Assembly (NCBI GenBank): GCA_025463415.1
Contig: JAOBWO010000237.1
Span: 1 to 44,184 of the forward strand
Reading direction: 5' to 3'
Source: Acidimicrobiales bacterium
GTDB lineage: Bacteria; Actinomycetota; Acidimicrobiia; Acidimicrobiales; Ilumatobacteraceae
DNA length: 44,184 bases
Shown here in pieces: positions 8,257-15,936 of the stretch (its first letter is position 1; each line of letters begins with the position of its first letter). The translations under genes and the position numbers were made by a program. The notes under the pieces were generated by a model. That model was not told where the DNA came from. It did not search any database and was given only the letters and a program-made list of their open reading frames with translations.

Positions 8257-8291
8257 GGCACTGTCATCGGCCTTCCTCTGTGTTTCGTCAT
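8253..8291 (-). other. Possible 12-codon leader peptide upstream of GGDEF protein 3
   Basis: A short frame starting at ATG 8291 encodes MTKHRGRPMTVP and stops with a TGA that overlaps the ATG of the cyclase gene (ATGA). An AGGAAGG ribosome-binding sequence lies inside it, 3 bases before its internal ATG (MTVP) but 14 bases before the cyclase ATG. The spacing suggests that ribosomes load on the short frame and pass to the cyclase by coupling. Chance occurrence cannot be excluded. Confidence 0.3.
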
Positions 8292-8526
8292 GGTTCTTGA
8301 CAAAACCTTGAGGCTCACCTTCGTGCTTTCCCGCGAGATCGGCGGAGAAGGCCATGAAGAGTGGACGGCGCCTCGGTGGCAGCCGTGCCCTTGGTCGGCC
8401 GTGATCGTCAAGAACTTCTCTGGACGCTCACTGATCGCTCACCCTCGGAGTCGTTCGTGCCGATACGCACCGTGTCCCGATCTGCCCGGGTCCGTGCATC
8501 GGATCCGCCTCCCGGCAAGGAACAGC

Positions 8527-10254
8527 GTGCCCGCTTCGTCAACCACCATCGACATCGAATCCGACGTCTTCGCTCTGCGGCTGGCCAACCTGCTGCGCGC
8601 GACGCGCACGACCAGCGGGCGGTCTTACCGCGGCCTGGCCCGCGCCAGCGAAGGGCGCTTCACTCGCGAGCAGCTGCGCGAACTCGAAGAGGGCACTGCA
8701 GCGGTCGACGAGGAGATCGTCGAACTGGTCAGCGCGCTGTACGGCGCCGACCTCGGCACGATCCTCCCCAACCGCCTGCCCGTCTCGATCACCAACGGTG
8801 TGATCAGTGCCGGTGGGGTGCGCGCCTCGTTCGTCGCCACGAACGCGACATCGCTGCTGACTGCGTACCTGCGTCTGATCCGCTCGATGCGGCGTCAGAA
8901 GAAGGCGCCGATGATCGCGCTCCGGCGTGAGGATGTCGAAGCCCTCGCCGAGTACCTCGAGGAGCCGGGTGAGTCGATCGTCGACCGCCTGACCGCGCTG
9001 ATGGGGGCAACACTGACCCAGCGCACTGCGATGGCGACGATGTTCGCGACGGGCGCGATCGTGATCGGGCTGGCCGGCTCGACCGCTGCCCGCGCACCCG
9101 ACCCGACCGGCGCTCCGGTGGCGGGTGGCAACCGCACGGTCGAGCTCGTCGTCGACGACACGTCCACCACGATCGAGCAGACGGTCTCCACGGAGCCCAC
9201 CGCCGATGCCTCCTCGTCGACCACCGTCGTGGACCCGAGCGGGCAGGACTCACCTGCCGCCGACCCGCACGTCGTCGTGCAGGACACCGAGACGACGGTC
9301 GCCGCCTCCGGCACCGCACCCGGCACGACACGCGCGACCGACGCGAGCGGTACGGAGACGAACCAGCCCGCGACCAACGGCCGGTCTGCAACGACGCCGT
9401 CGTCGGCGGACCCGACCGCGCCGGATCCGGCAACGCCTACGACTACGCCGACGACCGTGGCCCCCGTGGCCGGAGTCGCCACCGACACAGCGCCCGTTGC
9501 CGACGCCGGTGTGCCCCCCACGACCGACGATCTGACATGGCTCGACGGCGATGGGACCACGCAGATCCCGACCAGCGCGAACGTGCCTGCCGACGGCAGC
9601 CCGGTGACGACCGTGCCGGCGACGATGCCGGCGACTGGGCCGGTGGCGGATGCCGACCCCGTCGTACCCACCGGCCCTGCCGGCGAGGTCGCCACGGACG
9701 CACCACCGATCCCTTCGGCGGTGCCTCAGGGCCGAGCTGCACCGGCCGACGCCGCTACGGCTGAGGGCTTCGCCTCTGCCGCGTTCGTTGCGTCCGAGGC
9801 GCCAGTGGCCGCCACGTCGTCCACCCACCCGACGATGATTGACGGGGCGTCCAAGAGCTCCGCCAGGGAAGCCCGGCGAGCGCGCCGGGCGGACCGCAAG
9901 AACGCTGCAGCGCTCCACCGGATCGAAAGTCGCGCCAAGTCGGCGATCGAGCGTGGCGTGAACCGCATCTACCTCGAGGCGGACGAGGAGCGGGTCGCTG
10001 CCCTCCAAGTGATCTACGCCCGCGCCGACACAGCGCTCGAGCGTGCCTCGATGCGCATCTTCGCCAACGGTCGCACGGAGAAGTCAGAAGCTGTGCTGGC
10101 CGGCGTGAAGGAAGAGATCCTCGCCCGCGCCGAGGACGACAAGGACATCGTCCTCGACAGCATCTACACGCGTGCCCATGCCGAGCGCACCGCGCTCACG
10201 ACCGCGGTGGAGCTTCAGGCCCGTGCTGCACGCGAGGGTCTCGGCCTCGTCTGA
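8527..10254 (+). CDS. One-pass membrane protein: HTH-like N-terminus, Thr/Pro-rich stalk, 15-residue helical repeats
   Basis: I do not recognise this gene as a named family. The ORF track starts at 6619, but the supported start is GTG 8527 with AAGGA five bases upstream, giving 575 residues. Residues 14-80 resemble a Xre-type helix-turn-helix (SYRGLARASEGRFTREQLRELE). One membrane helix spans about 166-189. Residues 190-440 are low-complexity Thr/Ser/Pro/Ala/Asp. The last 130 residues are charged and helical, with isoleucines at 466, 481, 496, 511, 531 and 546 marking a repeat I-[EYFL]-x-[RE]-A. By topology the N-terminus would be cytosolic and the repeat tail outside, recalling RodZ-like or anti-sigma arrangements. 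DNA binding is inference from the weak HTH resemblance. The 3' end overlaps the convergent membrane gene by 40 bp. Confidence 0.7.
   Translation: MPASSTTIDIESDVFALRLANLLRATRTTSGRSYRGLARASEGRFTREQLRELEEGTAAVDEEIVELVSALYGADLGTILPNRLPVSITNGVISAGGVRASFVATNATSLLTAYLRLIRSMRRQKKAPMIALRREDVEALAEYLEEPGESIVDRLTALMGATLTQRTAMATMFATGAIVIGLAGSTAARAPDPTGAPVAGGNRTVELVVDDTSTTIEQTVSTEPTADASSSTTVVDPSGQDSPAADPHVVVQDTETTVAASGTAPGTTRATDASGTETNQPATNGRSATTPSSADPTAPDPATPTTTPTTVAPVAGVATDTAPVADAGVPPTTDDLTWLDGDGTTQIPTSANVPADGSPVTTVPATMPATGPVADADPVVPTGPAGEVATDAPPIPSAVPQGRAAPADAATAEGFASAAFVASEAPVAATSSTHPTMIDGASKSSAREARRARRADRKNAAALHRIESRAKSAIERGVNRIYLEADEERVAALQVIYARADTALERASMRIFANGRTEKSEAVLAGVKEEILARAEDDKDIVLDSIYTRAHAERTALTTAVELQARAAREGLGLV
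9919..10206 (+). repeat. Six helical protein repeats, 15-residue period
   Basis: The encoded tail repeats RIESRA, RIYLEA, VIYARA, RIFANG, EILARA and SIYTRA. The isoleucines are 15, 15, 15, 20 and 15 residues apart. The DNA itself is diverged, so the repeat is kept at the protein level. Confidence 0.7.
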
Positions 10255-11393
10255 TCGATGGCCCGCGCCAGCAACACCGGCGCTCGCCGGTGGCGCATCA
10301 CGCCGTAGGTCACCCAGCCGATCGCGAGCACCAACCAACAGCTGATCGCCCGGTACATCAACGCCGCGATCACAGCGATGTCCGTCGGTGTGCCGGCGCG
10401 CACGAGCGCCAGGGCCAGCGCGCCTTCGACGATCCCGACTCCGGCAGGCGTGAAGCTCAGTGAGGCCGCGCCCAACACCGCGGCGTACACGACGGCGAGC
10501 TGGGTCCACGGCACGGGTGCGCCCAACGCAGCGATGCACGCCGCGAGGCAGCCGATGTCGGTGGTCCAGTTGAGGATGGAAAGACCTGCCGAGGATGCTG
10601 CCGCTCGCCGGCCGAGCCGGAACCCGGCGATCCGGCTGAAGGTCGCCGACACGGCGAATGGGTCGAGTCGGCTGCCGCGGCGCGTGATCCGCTGCATGCC
10701 CGTGATCAACCGGGTAGCGGCCCGTTCGAGCGATGCGCGGAAGGACGGCCACCTGAACGCTGCGACGATCGCCGCGATCGGCAGCACGCCGGCGACGATG
10801 GTGATCGCCCCGAGCACTGACGTGGTGGCGTCTCCCGCGAGCGTGGCGCCGATGCCCAGCACGGCGGCCAGCGTGGTGGTCGACACGATGCCGGACATCG
10901 CGATCGTCCATCCCGCGATCGGTAGGTCCGCGCCGTGTTGCTTGAGCTGGTGGTAGGTGAACGCAGTTCCGGCGGTGCTGCCCGCCAGTGGGAGGGTCAC
11001 GGACACGGCGTTGCCCGCAACCGTGATCGCCACCATCGCCGACAGGGGCACCGTCAAGCCGGCCGAGCGGAGGACCCTGCGCTGCAGCATCGCTGCGGCC
11101 ACCATGCTGACCGCGGCGAGCACGCCGGCGGGGACGAGCCACTGCAGGCGGACGTGGCCGAGATCGTGGTGGCTGCGCACCACCGGCCAGACCTGACGGA
11201 TCGCGAGGCCCAGCACCACCACCGTGGCGACTGCCATGCCGAGCATCCGGCGCCGGTGTCGGTGCCGGTCGGGCGGAGCCACTGGATGGTCGGACGGAAC
11301 CACTGGATGGTCCGACGGAACCTCTGGATGCGGGGCGGGCGTGGCGTGTTCGACGGAGCTCTCGCTCGGTGCAGCCAGCTCGCAGATGCTCAT
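10215..11393 (-). CDS. UPF0104 / lysylphosphatidylglycerol-synthase-like integral membrane protein
   Basis: The 392-residue protein has a Pro/His-rich cytosolic N-terminus of about 47 residues followed by about eight hydrophobic helices. The pattern of the LPG_synthase_TM (UPF0104) family is visible: GNAVSVTLPLAGSTAGTAFTYHQL near the middle, and SFTPAGVGIVEGALALALV near the C-terminus. Family members are the flippase-like half of lysyl-phosphatidylglycerol synthase (MprF) or stand-alone proteins of unknown role in lipid or glycan transport. No aminoacyl-transfer domain is present, so synthase activity should not be assumed. ATG 11393 is the first possible start after an in-frame TGA; a GAGGAGG lies rather far upstream (15 bases). 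The 3' end overlaps the convergent repeat-tail protein gene by 40 bp. Confidence 0.8.
   Translation of the reverse strand: MSICELAAPSESSVEHATPAPHPEVPSDHPVVPSDHPVAPPDRHRHRRRMLGMAVATVVVLGLAIRQVWPVVRSHHDLGHVRLQWLVPAGVLAAVSMVAAAMLQRRVLRSAGLTVPLSAMVAITVAGNAVSVTLPLAGSTAGTAFTYHQLKQHGADLPIAGWTIAMSGIVSTTTLAAVLGIGATLAGDATTSVLGAITIVAGVLPIAAIVAAFRWPSFRASLERAATRLITGMQRITRRGSRLDPFAVSATFSRIAGFRLGRRAAASSAGLSILNWTTDIGCLAACIAALGAPVPWTQLAVVYAAVLGAASLSFTPAGVGIVEGALALALVRAGTPTDIAVIAALMYRAISCWLVLAIGWVTYGVMRHRRAPVLLARAIDQTRPRPSRAARA
11281..11330 (-). repeat. 21-bp tandem repeat within the UPF0104 gene
   Basis: Two 21-bp units (11281-11301, 11302-11322) differ at one base and are followed by a partial third. They encode the heptapeptide PSDHPVV-type repeat in the disordered N-terminus. 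The unit is a multiple of three, so copy changes would keep the frame. Confidence 0.75.
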
Positions 11394-11440
11394 CGCTGTC
11401 GGTCAACGCCTCCTCGGACCGATCTCATCCCGGTTCCACG

Positions 11441-11467
11441 AAATTGCTTGGTATATCCATTCAATTT
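11441..11467. promoter_or_regulatory. AT-rich inverted repeat in a divergent promoter region
   Basis: AAATTG and CAATTT form 6-bp arms around a 15-base centre that includes TATAT. It is an AT-rich island in GC-rich DNA between the UPF0104 gene (minus) and the DinB-like gene (plus). It could hold the promoter of the minus gene or an operator. Confidence 0.35.
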
Positions 11468-11508
11468 TCGCGCCGCGCCCCGTGTCGTGCCTGGTGCCGC
11501 GGCAGGGC

Positions 11509-11514
11509 TACGTT
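11509..11514 (+). promoter_or_regulatory. -10 box of a leaderless DinB-like gene
   Basis: TACGTT fits TANNNT and ends six bases before the ATG at 11521, so transcription would begin at or next to the start codon. No ribosome site is present at a useful distance. No good -35 is visible. Confidence 0.5.
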
Positions 11515-11520
11515 CGCGCG

Positions 11521-12114
11521 ATGAGCACCTCCGAGATCGCCGTCACCGCAAACGCGCTCACTCTCGACTCGTTGCGGCGACGGATGAAGGCGCTGCACTC
11601 GCTGTACGAGGACGCGGTCACCACGATGGGGCCTGAGCACGTCAACCACTTCGAGCGCGAGGGCGTGCTGCCGATCGCGTTCTCGTTGTTCCACATCGTC
11701 AACATGATGGACACCTCGTTCTTCCTGATGACCGGGAGCACGCCGATCTGGGATGCGGAATGGGAGCGCCGGATCGAGATGACGATCCCCGACCACGGCA
11801 AGCACAAGACGGTCGGCGAGATGATCCACCAGCGGATCGGCAACTACGACGAGTTCATCGCCTACATGCGCGCCGTCTTCGCTCGCACCGAGTCGTGGCT
11901 GGCCGGCCTGGAGCCGCACGACCTCGATCGCCTCGTGATCCCTCGCCCGTTCCCGCCCCAGATCGCCACGACGTTCAGCGCACGCGTCGCCGGGGAGGCC
12001 GGCCTGACCCTGCTCGACTGCACCGAGTGCTGGATCTACCAGCACGGCCTGCGTCACATGGGCGAGATCGAGCTCTCCCGTGGCCTCGTCGGCCTCGGTG
12101 GCATGACGTCCTGA
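11521..12114 (+). CDS. DinB-superfamily-like protein
   Basis: The 197-residue protein is mostly helical and fits the DinB/YfiT four-helix-bundle group, whose members bind a divalent metal and often act as thiol-dependent transferases or are uncharacterised. Candidate metal ligands are the histidine in SLFHIVNMMD and those in YQHGLRHMGEIELSRG near the C-terminus; the latter H-x3-H is typical. I chose ATG 11521, well inside the ORF-track frame, because a TACGTT box sits six bases ahead of it and the upstream codons are not protein-like. It stands alone between a divergent membrane gene and the convergent protease gene. The substrate and thiol cofactor are unknown; mycothiol would be usual in actinobacteria. 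Confidence 0.75.
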   Translation: MSTSEIAVTANALTLDSLRRRMKALHSLYEDAVTTMGPEHVNHFEREGVLPIAFSLFHIVNMMDTSFFLMTGSTPIWDAEWERRIEMTIPDHGKHKTVGEMIHQRIGNYDEFIAYMRAVFARTESWLAGLEPHDLDRLVIPRPFPPQIATTFSARVAGEAGLTLLDCTECWIYQHGLRHMGEIELSRGLVGLGGMTS

Positions 12115-12134
12115 CCCCGTGAGGTCGAGTCGCG

Positions 12135-15100
12135 TCAGGGGTTGAAGTAGCCGTTGACGTCGATCACGAGGTGGGTGGCCTGCTGGGTGAAGACGCAGAC
12201 GGTGCCGTCGGCCGCGATCCGGGAGATGACCGCGTTTGCGATGGTGGTGCCGGCGCCGTAGTTGAGGTTGGATGCCGTCGGCGGATCTCCACCGCAGGGG
12301 AACACGGTGGCGAACCCGGGCGCCGTGGCCTCGGTGACGGTCACGTTCAGCACGGCTGCCGTCGCGTCGAGCGGGACAACGGCCCTGCCAGCGACACGCA
12401 CGACGGTCACCGCCCCGGCCGGTCGCAGCCCGATCGCGTTGGACTCGCCGTCGGTGGTGCTGGCCCCGCCACGGCTCTCCAGCAGCCGGGCCGGCACGAT
12501 CGGCACGAGCTTGGAGCCCGCCGGCGCGAAGCCGTTGACGTCGACGACGAGCTGGATCGGGCTCTGGGTCAGCACGCACACCGCACCGCCGGTGCCGACC
12601 TTGGTGACCGCAGCATTGGCGATCGTCTGCCCCGCGGAGTAGTTGAGGTTCGAGGCCAGCGGCGGATCGCCGCCGCACGGGTACACGGTGACGAACCCGG
12701 CGAACTGGGCCTCGGTGACCGTCATGTTCAGTGCCACCGCCGTCGCGTCGTTCGGAACGCCTGCTCGGCCGAGGACCGGCACCACGGTGACCGAACCGGC
12801 CGGGCGCTGCCCGCCACCGCTCAGCTGCCCGTCTGCGGTCGGCTGACCCGGCCGCGAGTCGAACAGGCGGCCGGGTACCAGCGAGGTCAGGCTGGACCCG
12901 AGCGGAAAGTAGCCGTTGACGTCGACGACCAGATGCGTACGGAGCTGGTTGAACAGGCAGACCTGACCGCCGGCGCCGACCTTGACGATCACCGCATTGG
13001 GGATCGTCGAACCCTCGACGGCGTTGATGTTCGACGCTGTCGGCGGATCGCTGCCGCACGGGTACACCGTGACGAACCCGGCGCCCTGAGCCTCGGTGAC
13101 GGTGACGTTGAGGACCACCGTGGCAGCATCCGACGCGACGCCGCCGCGACCTGCGACGAGCAGCGACGTGACCGTGCCAGCCGGCCTGACGCCGATCGCG
13201 TCGTACTGGCCGTCGATCGTCGAGCCATCCGATCGGGTGTCCATCAGGCGCGCCGGTACGAACGACTGGAAGCCGATCGACGGGCTGACGATCGGCGTCG
13301 CTGCCGATGGTGGTCCCGTGCCCAGTGCGGTCGTGGCCGACACGGTGAAGGTGTACGGCGTGCCATTGGTGAGACCGGTGAGGGTGACGGTGTTGGTGCC
13401 GCCGGGAACCGCGTACGTCGTCGACGGGGCGCCGTTGACGAACGATGCCACGGTGTACCCGGTGATGGGGGAGCCGCCGTCGGTGGGGGTGGTCCAGGTC
13501 ACGGTCGCCGACTGGTTGCCCGGCGAACCGATGACGCTCGCCGGAGCTCCTGGCAACGTGGAGCACGAGTAGATCGCGAGATCGTCGATGAACCAGCCGG
13601 GATACTCCTCGGTGAAGCTGTCCTCGCCGAAGGCGAACCGGAACCGCACGCTCTGGCCGGCCAGCGAGCTGAGGTCCACCCGGGTGGTCTGGTAGTTCGG
13701 GCTGATCAGCCCGAACGCGCTGCGGCCCTGGAGTGGGTCGCTGAAGCCGTTCTGGATCGTGCCGTTGTAGCCGTTGATCGTCGGCAGGCCGCCGATGTCT
13801 TGCCAGGTCGTGCCGTTGGTCGTGTACTCCACCACCCCGCCGTCGTACATCTGCGGGGCATCAGGGTCCGAGTCCGTCGAGAACGAATGGTCGAACCGCA
13901 AATAGGCGTTCTGCCCGGCTGGCAGGCCCACCGCCGCCTGCTCGGTGACGGTGGCGGAACCGGGCCCGGCGACATCGTCGACGTGCAGGGAGCGGGAGCC
14001 GCTCTGCGAGGAGTCCGTGGAGTAGCTCCAGGGCGCGCCGGCCCCTGTCTGGCTGCTCACCCAGTTGCCGGTGTTGGTCTCCATGTCGTCGTTGAACCGC
14101 ACGATCTGGTTCCCGCTGTCGCACACCGGTGCTGTCAGCACGGCGCCGGCCTTGGTGGCCCGCTTGTTCATCTCGGTCGCGGTGACCGCCTTGGTGACCT
14201 GAGCGCAGTCGCCGGCGGTGATGCCGACGGTACCGATCAGGTTGGTGCACGCCTGCGGCAGGATCCGGAACAGATCGAGGTAGTCGGACCCCGGAGTGAG
14301 CAGCGTCGTGTTGGCGTAGTAGTAGATGTCGGCCGTCTTGGTGTTGCCGATGCCCGTGATGATCTGACCGTTGAAGCCTGGTGCGGCGACGCCAACAGCC
14401 ATCAAGTACGCGGCCTTGTTGTCGACGCCGCTGTTGGTGTGCACGCCGTACCCGTCGCCGATCGTGCCGATGTAGCGGGGGCTGGTCATCGTGTCTGGGT
14501 CGTTGAAGGTCGGCGGATTCTTCATGCTCCGGATGGGCCCGTCCGGCGGTTGGCCAGCTATCGAGGGCAGCGTCTCGCCGATCAGCCAATTCGGATCGGA
14601 GGCGCCGGTGCTGAGTTGGATCAGCTCGCCCATCACGTCGGACATCGACTCGTTGATGGCTCCCGTGTCGGCGTAGTAGAAGAGGCCCGAGGTGTACTGG
14701 GTCACGCCGTGAGTGAGCTCGTGACCGACGACGTCGAGCGCCGACGAGTAACCCTGTCCGTAGATCATCTGCTTGCCGTTCCAATAGGCGTTGTGATAGC
14801 GGCACGGCCCGGCCGATGGGCAGAACCTCACCGTCGACGTGATCGGCAGGCCCGCTCCGTTGATGCTGTCGCGCCCGAACATGGTGTTGTAGAAGTCGTA
14901 GGTGACGCCGGCGTTGTCGAATGCCGCCCTCGCATCGCTCGAGGATCCGGCATAGGCGGCGGCCTGATTGGCTTCGGTCAGCGTGGGTGCACTGCACGTC
15001 TCCGGCGCACCGACGGTGCCGCCGTCGTCGCACACGCTCCGGTTCTTGGCCTGTTCCTGCTGGCTGAACTGGAGGGCCACCGTGCCCTTGGTGGCGTCGA

Positions 15101-15833
15101 TCAGCACGAGCCGGTCGATGTCGCCGAGCGCGCTGCGAACGTCGATCCGCCACACCACTCTCGCCCCGAGCGGGTCGGGCGCGCCGAGCAGGGCGGGGTC
15201 GTAGACCCACAGCGCAGGAGCGCTGACCGTGAGCGCCGTCGGGTCGAGGCCCGATGCACGCGCGGTGAGGGCTCGAGCAGTGGACGCAGCCGACTCCGCC
15301 GTGACCGTGCCGGCGACCGGGATGGCCAGCTGCGGCGACGCTTCGCCGGTGGCCGACAGCACGGCGCCGGCGTCGTCGACCTGCACGGCCACCTGGCCGG
15401 CCAGCACCGGAAGCCCTTCGTAGCTCTGCTGGAACCGCACGGCGTCACCGCCCTGGCCGTCGAACACGGCGAGCTGGGTCAGATCGGTGCTGGCGTCCTC
15501 GACACCGAACATCTGGCCGTAGTCGTCGACGAACCGGCGGGCTGCGTCGGATGCATCGGCCGCGGATCCATCGTCCTCCGCTGGCGCGTTCCGGAGCGGG
15601 TGGTGCGGTACGGAGCCGATGAAGGTGACGTCCCCCGTGCCGGGCCGCACGGCGAAGGTGGCGGTTCCCCCGGTGACCCTCTGCAGCCTGGAGGCCAACG
15701 CGGCGACCGCGGGCCGGGCCAGCGCGAGTGGGCTCGCAGGCGCGGCGACCGTCGGTGGTGTCACCACCGTCATGGAACCGACGACGAGCGCGAGCAGGCC
15801 AGCGGAGGCCACGGTCCGTCGTCCGGATCTCAC
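12135..15833 (-). CDS. Secreted M4 (thermolysin-type) metalloprotease with FTP prodomain, jelly-roll, Fn3 and three C-terminal repeats
   Basis: The product is a 1232-residue zinc endopeptidase that should be exported and self-processed. A Sec signal peptide is followed by an FTP/PepSY-type propeptide (about 35-230). The catalytic domain carries HELTH at 371-375, with the third ligand in the downstream GAINESMSDVMGE. After it come a MAM-like jelly-roll (FNDDMETNTGNWV through GWFIDDLAIYSC), one fibronectin type III domain (about 765-850), and three surface repeats of about 127 residues that end exactly at the C-terminus. I prefer GTG 15833 to the ORF-track ATG at 15854, because TACCGT lies six bases before this GTG, the leaderless arrangement used by several genes here. 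Extracellular protein digestion is the likely role. The repeats probably attach the enzyme to the surface or a polymer, which is inference. Confidence 0.9.
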   Translation of the reverse strand: MRSGRRTVASAGLLALVVGSMTVVTPPTVAAPASPLALARPAVAALASRLQRVTGGTATFAVRPGTGDVTFIGSVPHHPLRNAPAEDDGSAADASDAARRFVDDYGQMFGVEDASTDLTQLAVFDGQGGDAVRFQQSYEGLPVLAGQVAVQVDDAGAVLSATGEASPQLAIPVAGTVTAESAASTARALTARASGLDPTALTVSAPALWVYDPALLGAPDPLGARVVWRIDVRSALGDIDRLVLIDATKGTVALQFSQQEQAKNRSVCDDGGTVGAPETCSAPTLTEANQAAAYAGSSSDARAAFDNAGVTYDFYNTMFGRDSINGAGLPITSTVRFCPSAGPCRYHNAYWNGKQMIYGQGYSSALDVVGHELTHGVTQYTSGLFYYADTGAINESMSDVMGELIQLSTGASDPNWLIGETLPSIAGQPPDGPIRSMKNPPTFNDPDTMTSPRYIGTIGDGYGVHTNSGVDNKAAYLMAVGVAAPGFNGQIITGIGNTKTADIYYYANTTLLTPGSDYLDLFRILPQACTNLIGTVGITAGDCAQVTKAVTATEMNKRATKAGAVLTAPVCDSGNQIVRFNDDMETNTGNWVSSQTGAGAPWSYSTDSSQSGSRSLHVDDVAGPGSATVTEQAAVGLPAGQNAYLRFDHSFSTDSDPDAPQMYDGGVVEYTTNGTTWQDIGGLPTINGYNGTIQNGFSDPLQGRSAFGLISPNYQTTRVDLSSLAGQSVRFRFAFGEDSFTEEYPGWFIDDLAIYSCSTLPGAPASVIGSPGNQSATVTWTTPTDGGSPITGYTVASFVNGAPSTTYAVPGGTNTVTLTGLTNGTPYTFTVSATTALGTGPPSAATPIVSPSIGFQSFVPARLMDTRSDGSTIDGQYDAIGVRPAGTVTSLLVAGRGGVASDAATVVLNVTVTEAQGAGFVTVYPCGSDPPTASNINAVEGSTIPNAVIVKVGAGGQVCLFNQLRTHLVVDVNGYFPLGSSLTSLVPGRLFDSRPGQPTADGQLSGGGQRPAGSVTVVPVLGRAGVPNDATAVALNMTVTEAQFAGFVTVYPCGGDPPLASNLNYSAGQTIANAAVTKVGTGGAVCVLTQSPIQLVVDVNGFAPAGSKLVPIVPARLLESRGGASTTDGESNAIGLRPAGAVTVVRVAGRAVVPLDATAAVLNVTVTEATAPGFATVFPCGGDPPTASNLNYGAGTTIANAVISRIAADGTVCVFTQQATHLVIDVNGYFNP
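12138..13271 (-). repeat. Three tandem surface-module repeats, protease type (Cys-paired)
   Basis: The units span about 12888-13271, 12507-12887 and 12138-12506 and encode 123-128 residues each. Each has RL-[MFL]-[DE]-[ST]-R near the start, a G[FY]VTVYPCG-type stretch, a SN[LI]N turn and a VDVNG[YF] end. Each has a Cys in YPCG and a second Cys 33 residues later in the VC[LV] strand. Confidence 0.85.
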
Positions 15834-15839
15834 GCTCCG

Positions 15840-15845
15840 ACGGTA
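15840..15845 (-). promoter_or_regulatory. -10 box of the leaderless M4 protease gene
   Basis: TACCGT (minus strand) fits TANNNT and ends six bases before GTG 15833. It decides the start, because the ATG at 15854 would lie upstream of the transcript. Confidence 0.5.
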
Positions 15846-15923
15846 ACAGAGCATCTTTCAGAACGGTCGGCGACCCCAGCCGATGCGGAATCCGGAGCAC
15901 CTCGTGCGATCGCGCTGCGCCGG

Positions 15924-15929
15924 TACCAT
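15924..15929 (+). promoter_or_regulatory. -10 box of the leaderless EamA gene
   Basis: TACCAT ends seven bases before the ATG at 15937. No ribosome site precedes this ATG, so a leaderless transcript is likely. Confidence 0.5.
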
Positions 15930-15936
15930 CGGCCCG

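Noticed and set aside
8295-8325. TTGACA near 8297 on the plus strand as a -35 box
   Set aside because: No TANNNT lies 16-19 bases downstream.
6619-8526. 5' part of the 1211-residue ORF ending at 10254
   Set aside because: It overlaps GGDEF 2 and runs antisense to GGDEF 3. GTG 8527 with AAGGA marks the real start.
12115-12134. CCTGAC...GTCAGG between DinB and protease genes as a terminator
   Set aside because: The 6-bp arms are 18 bases apart and a competing short stem exists, so the evidence is too weak to list.
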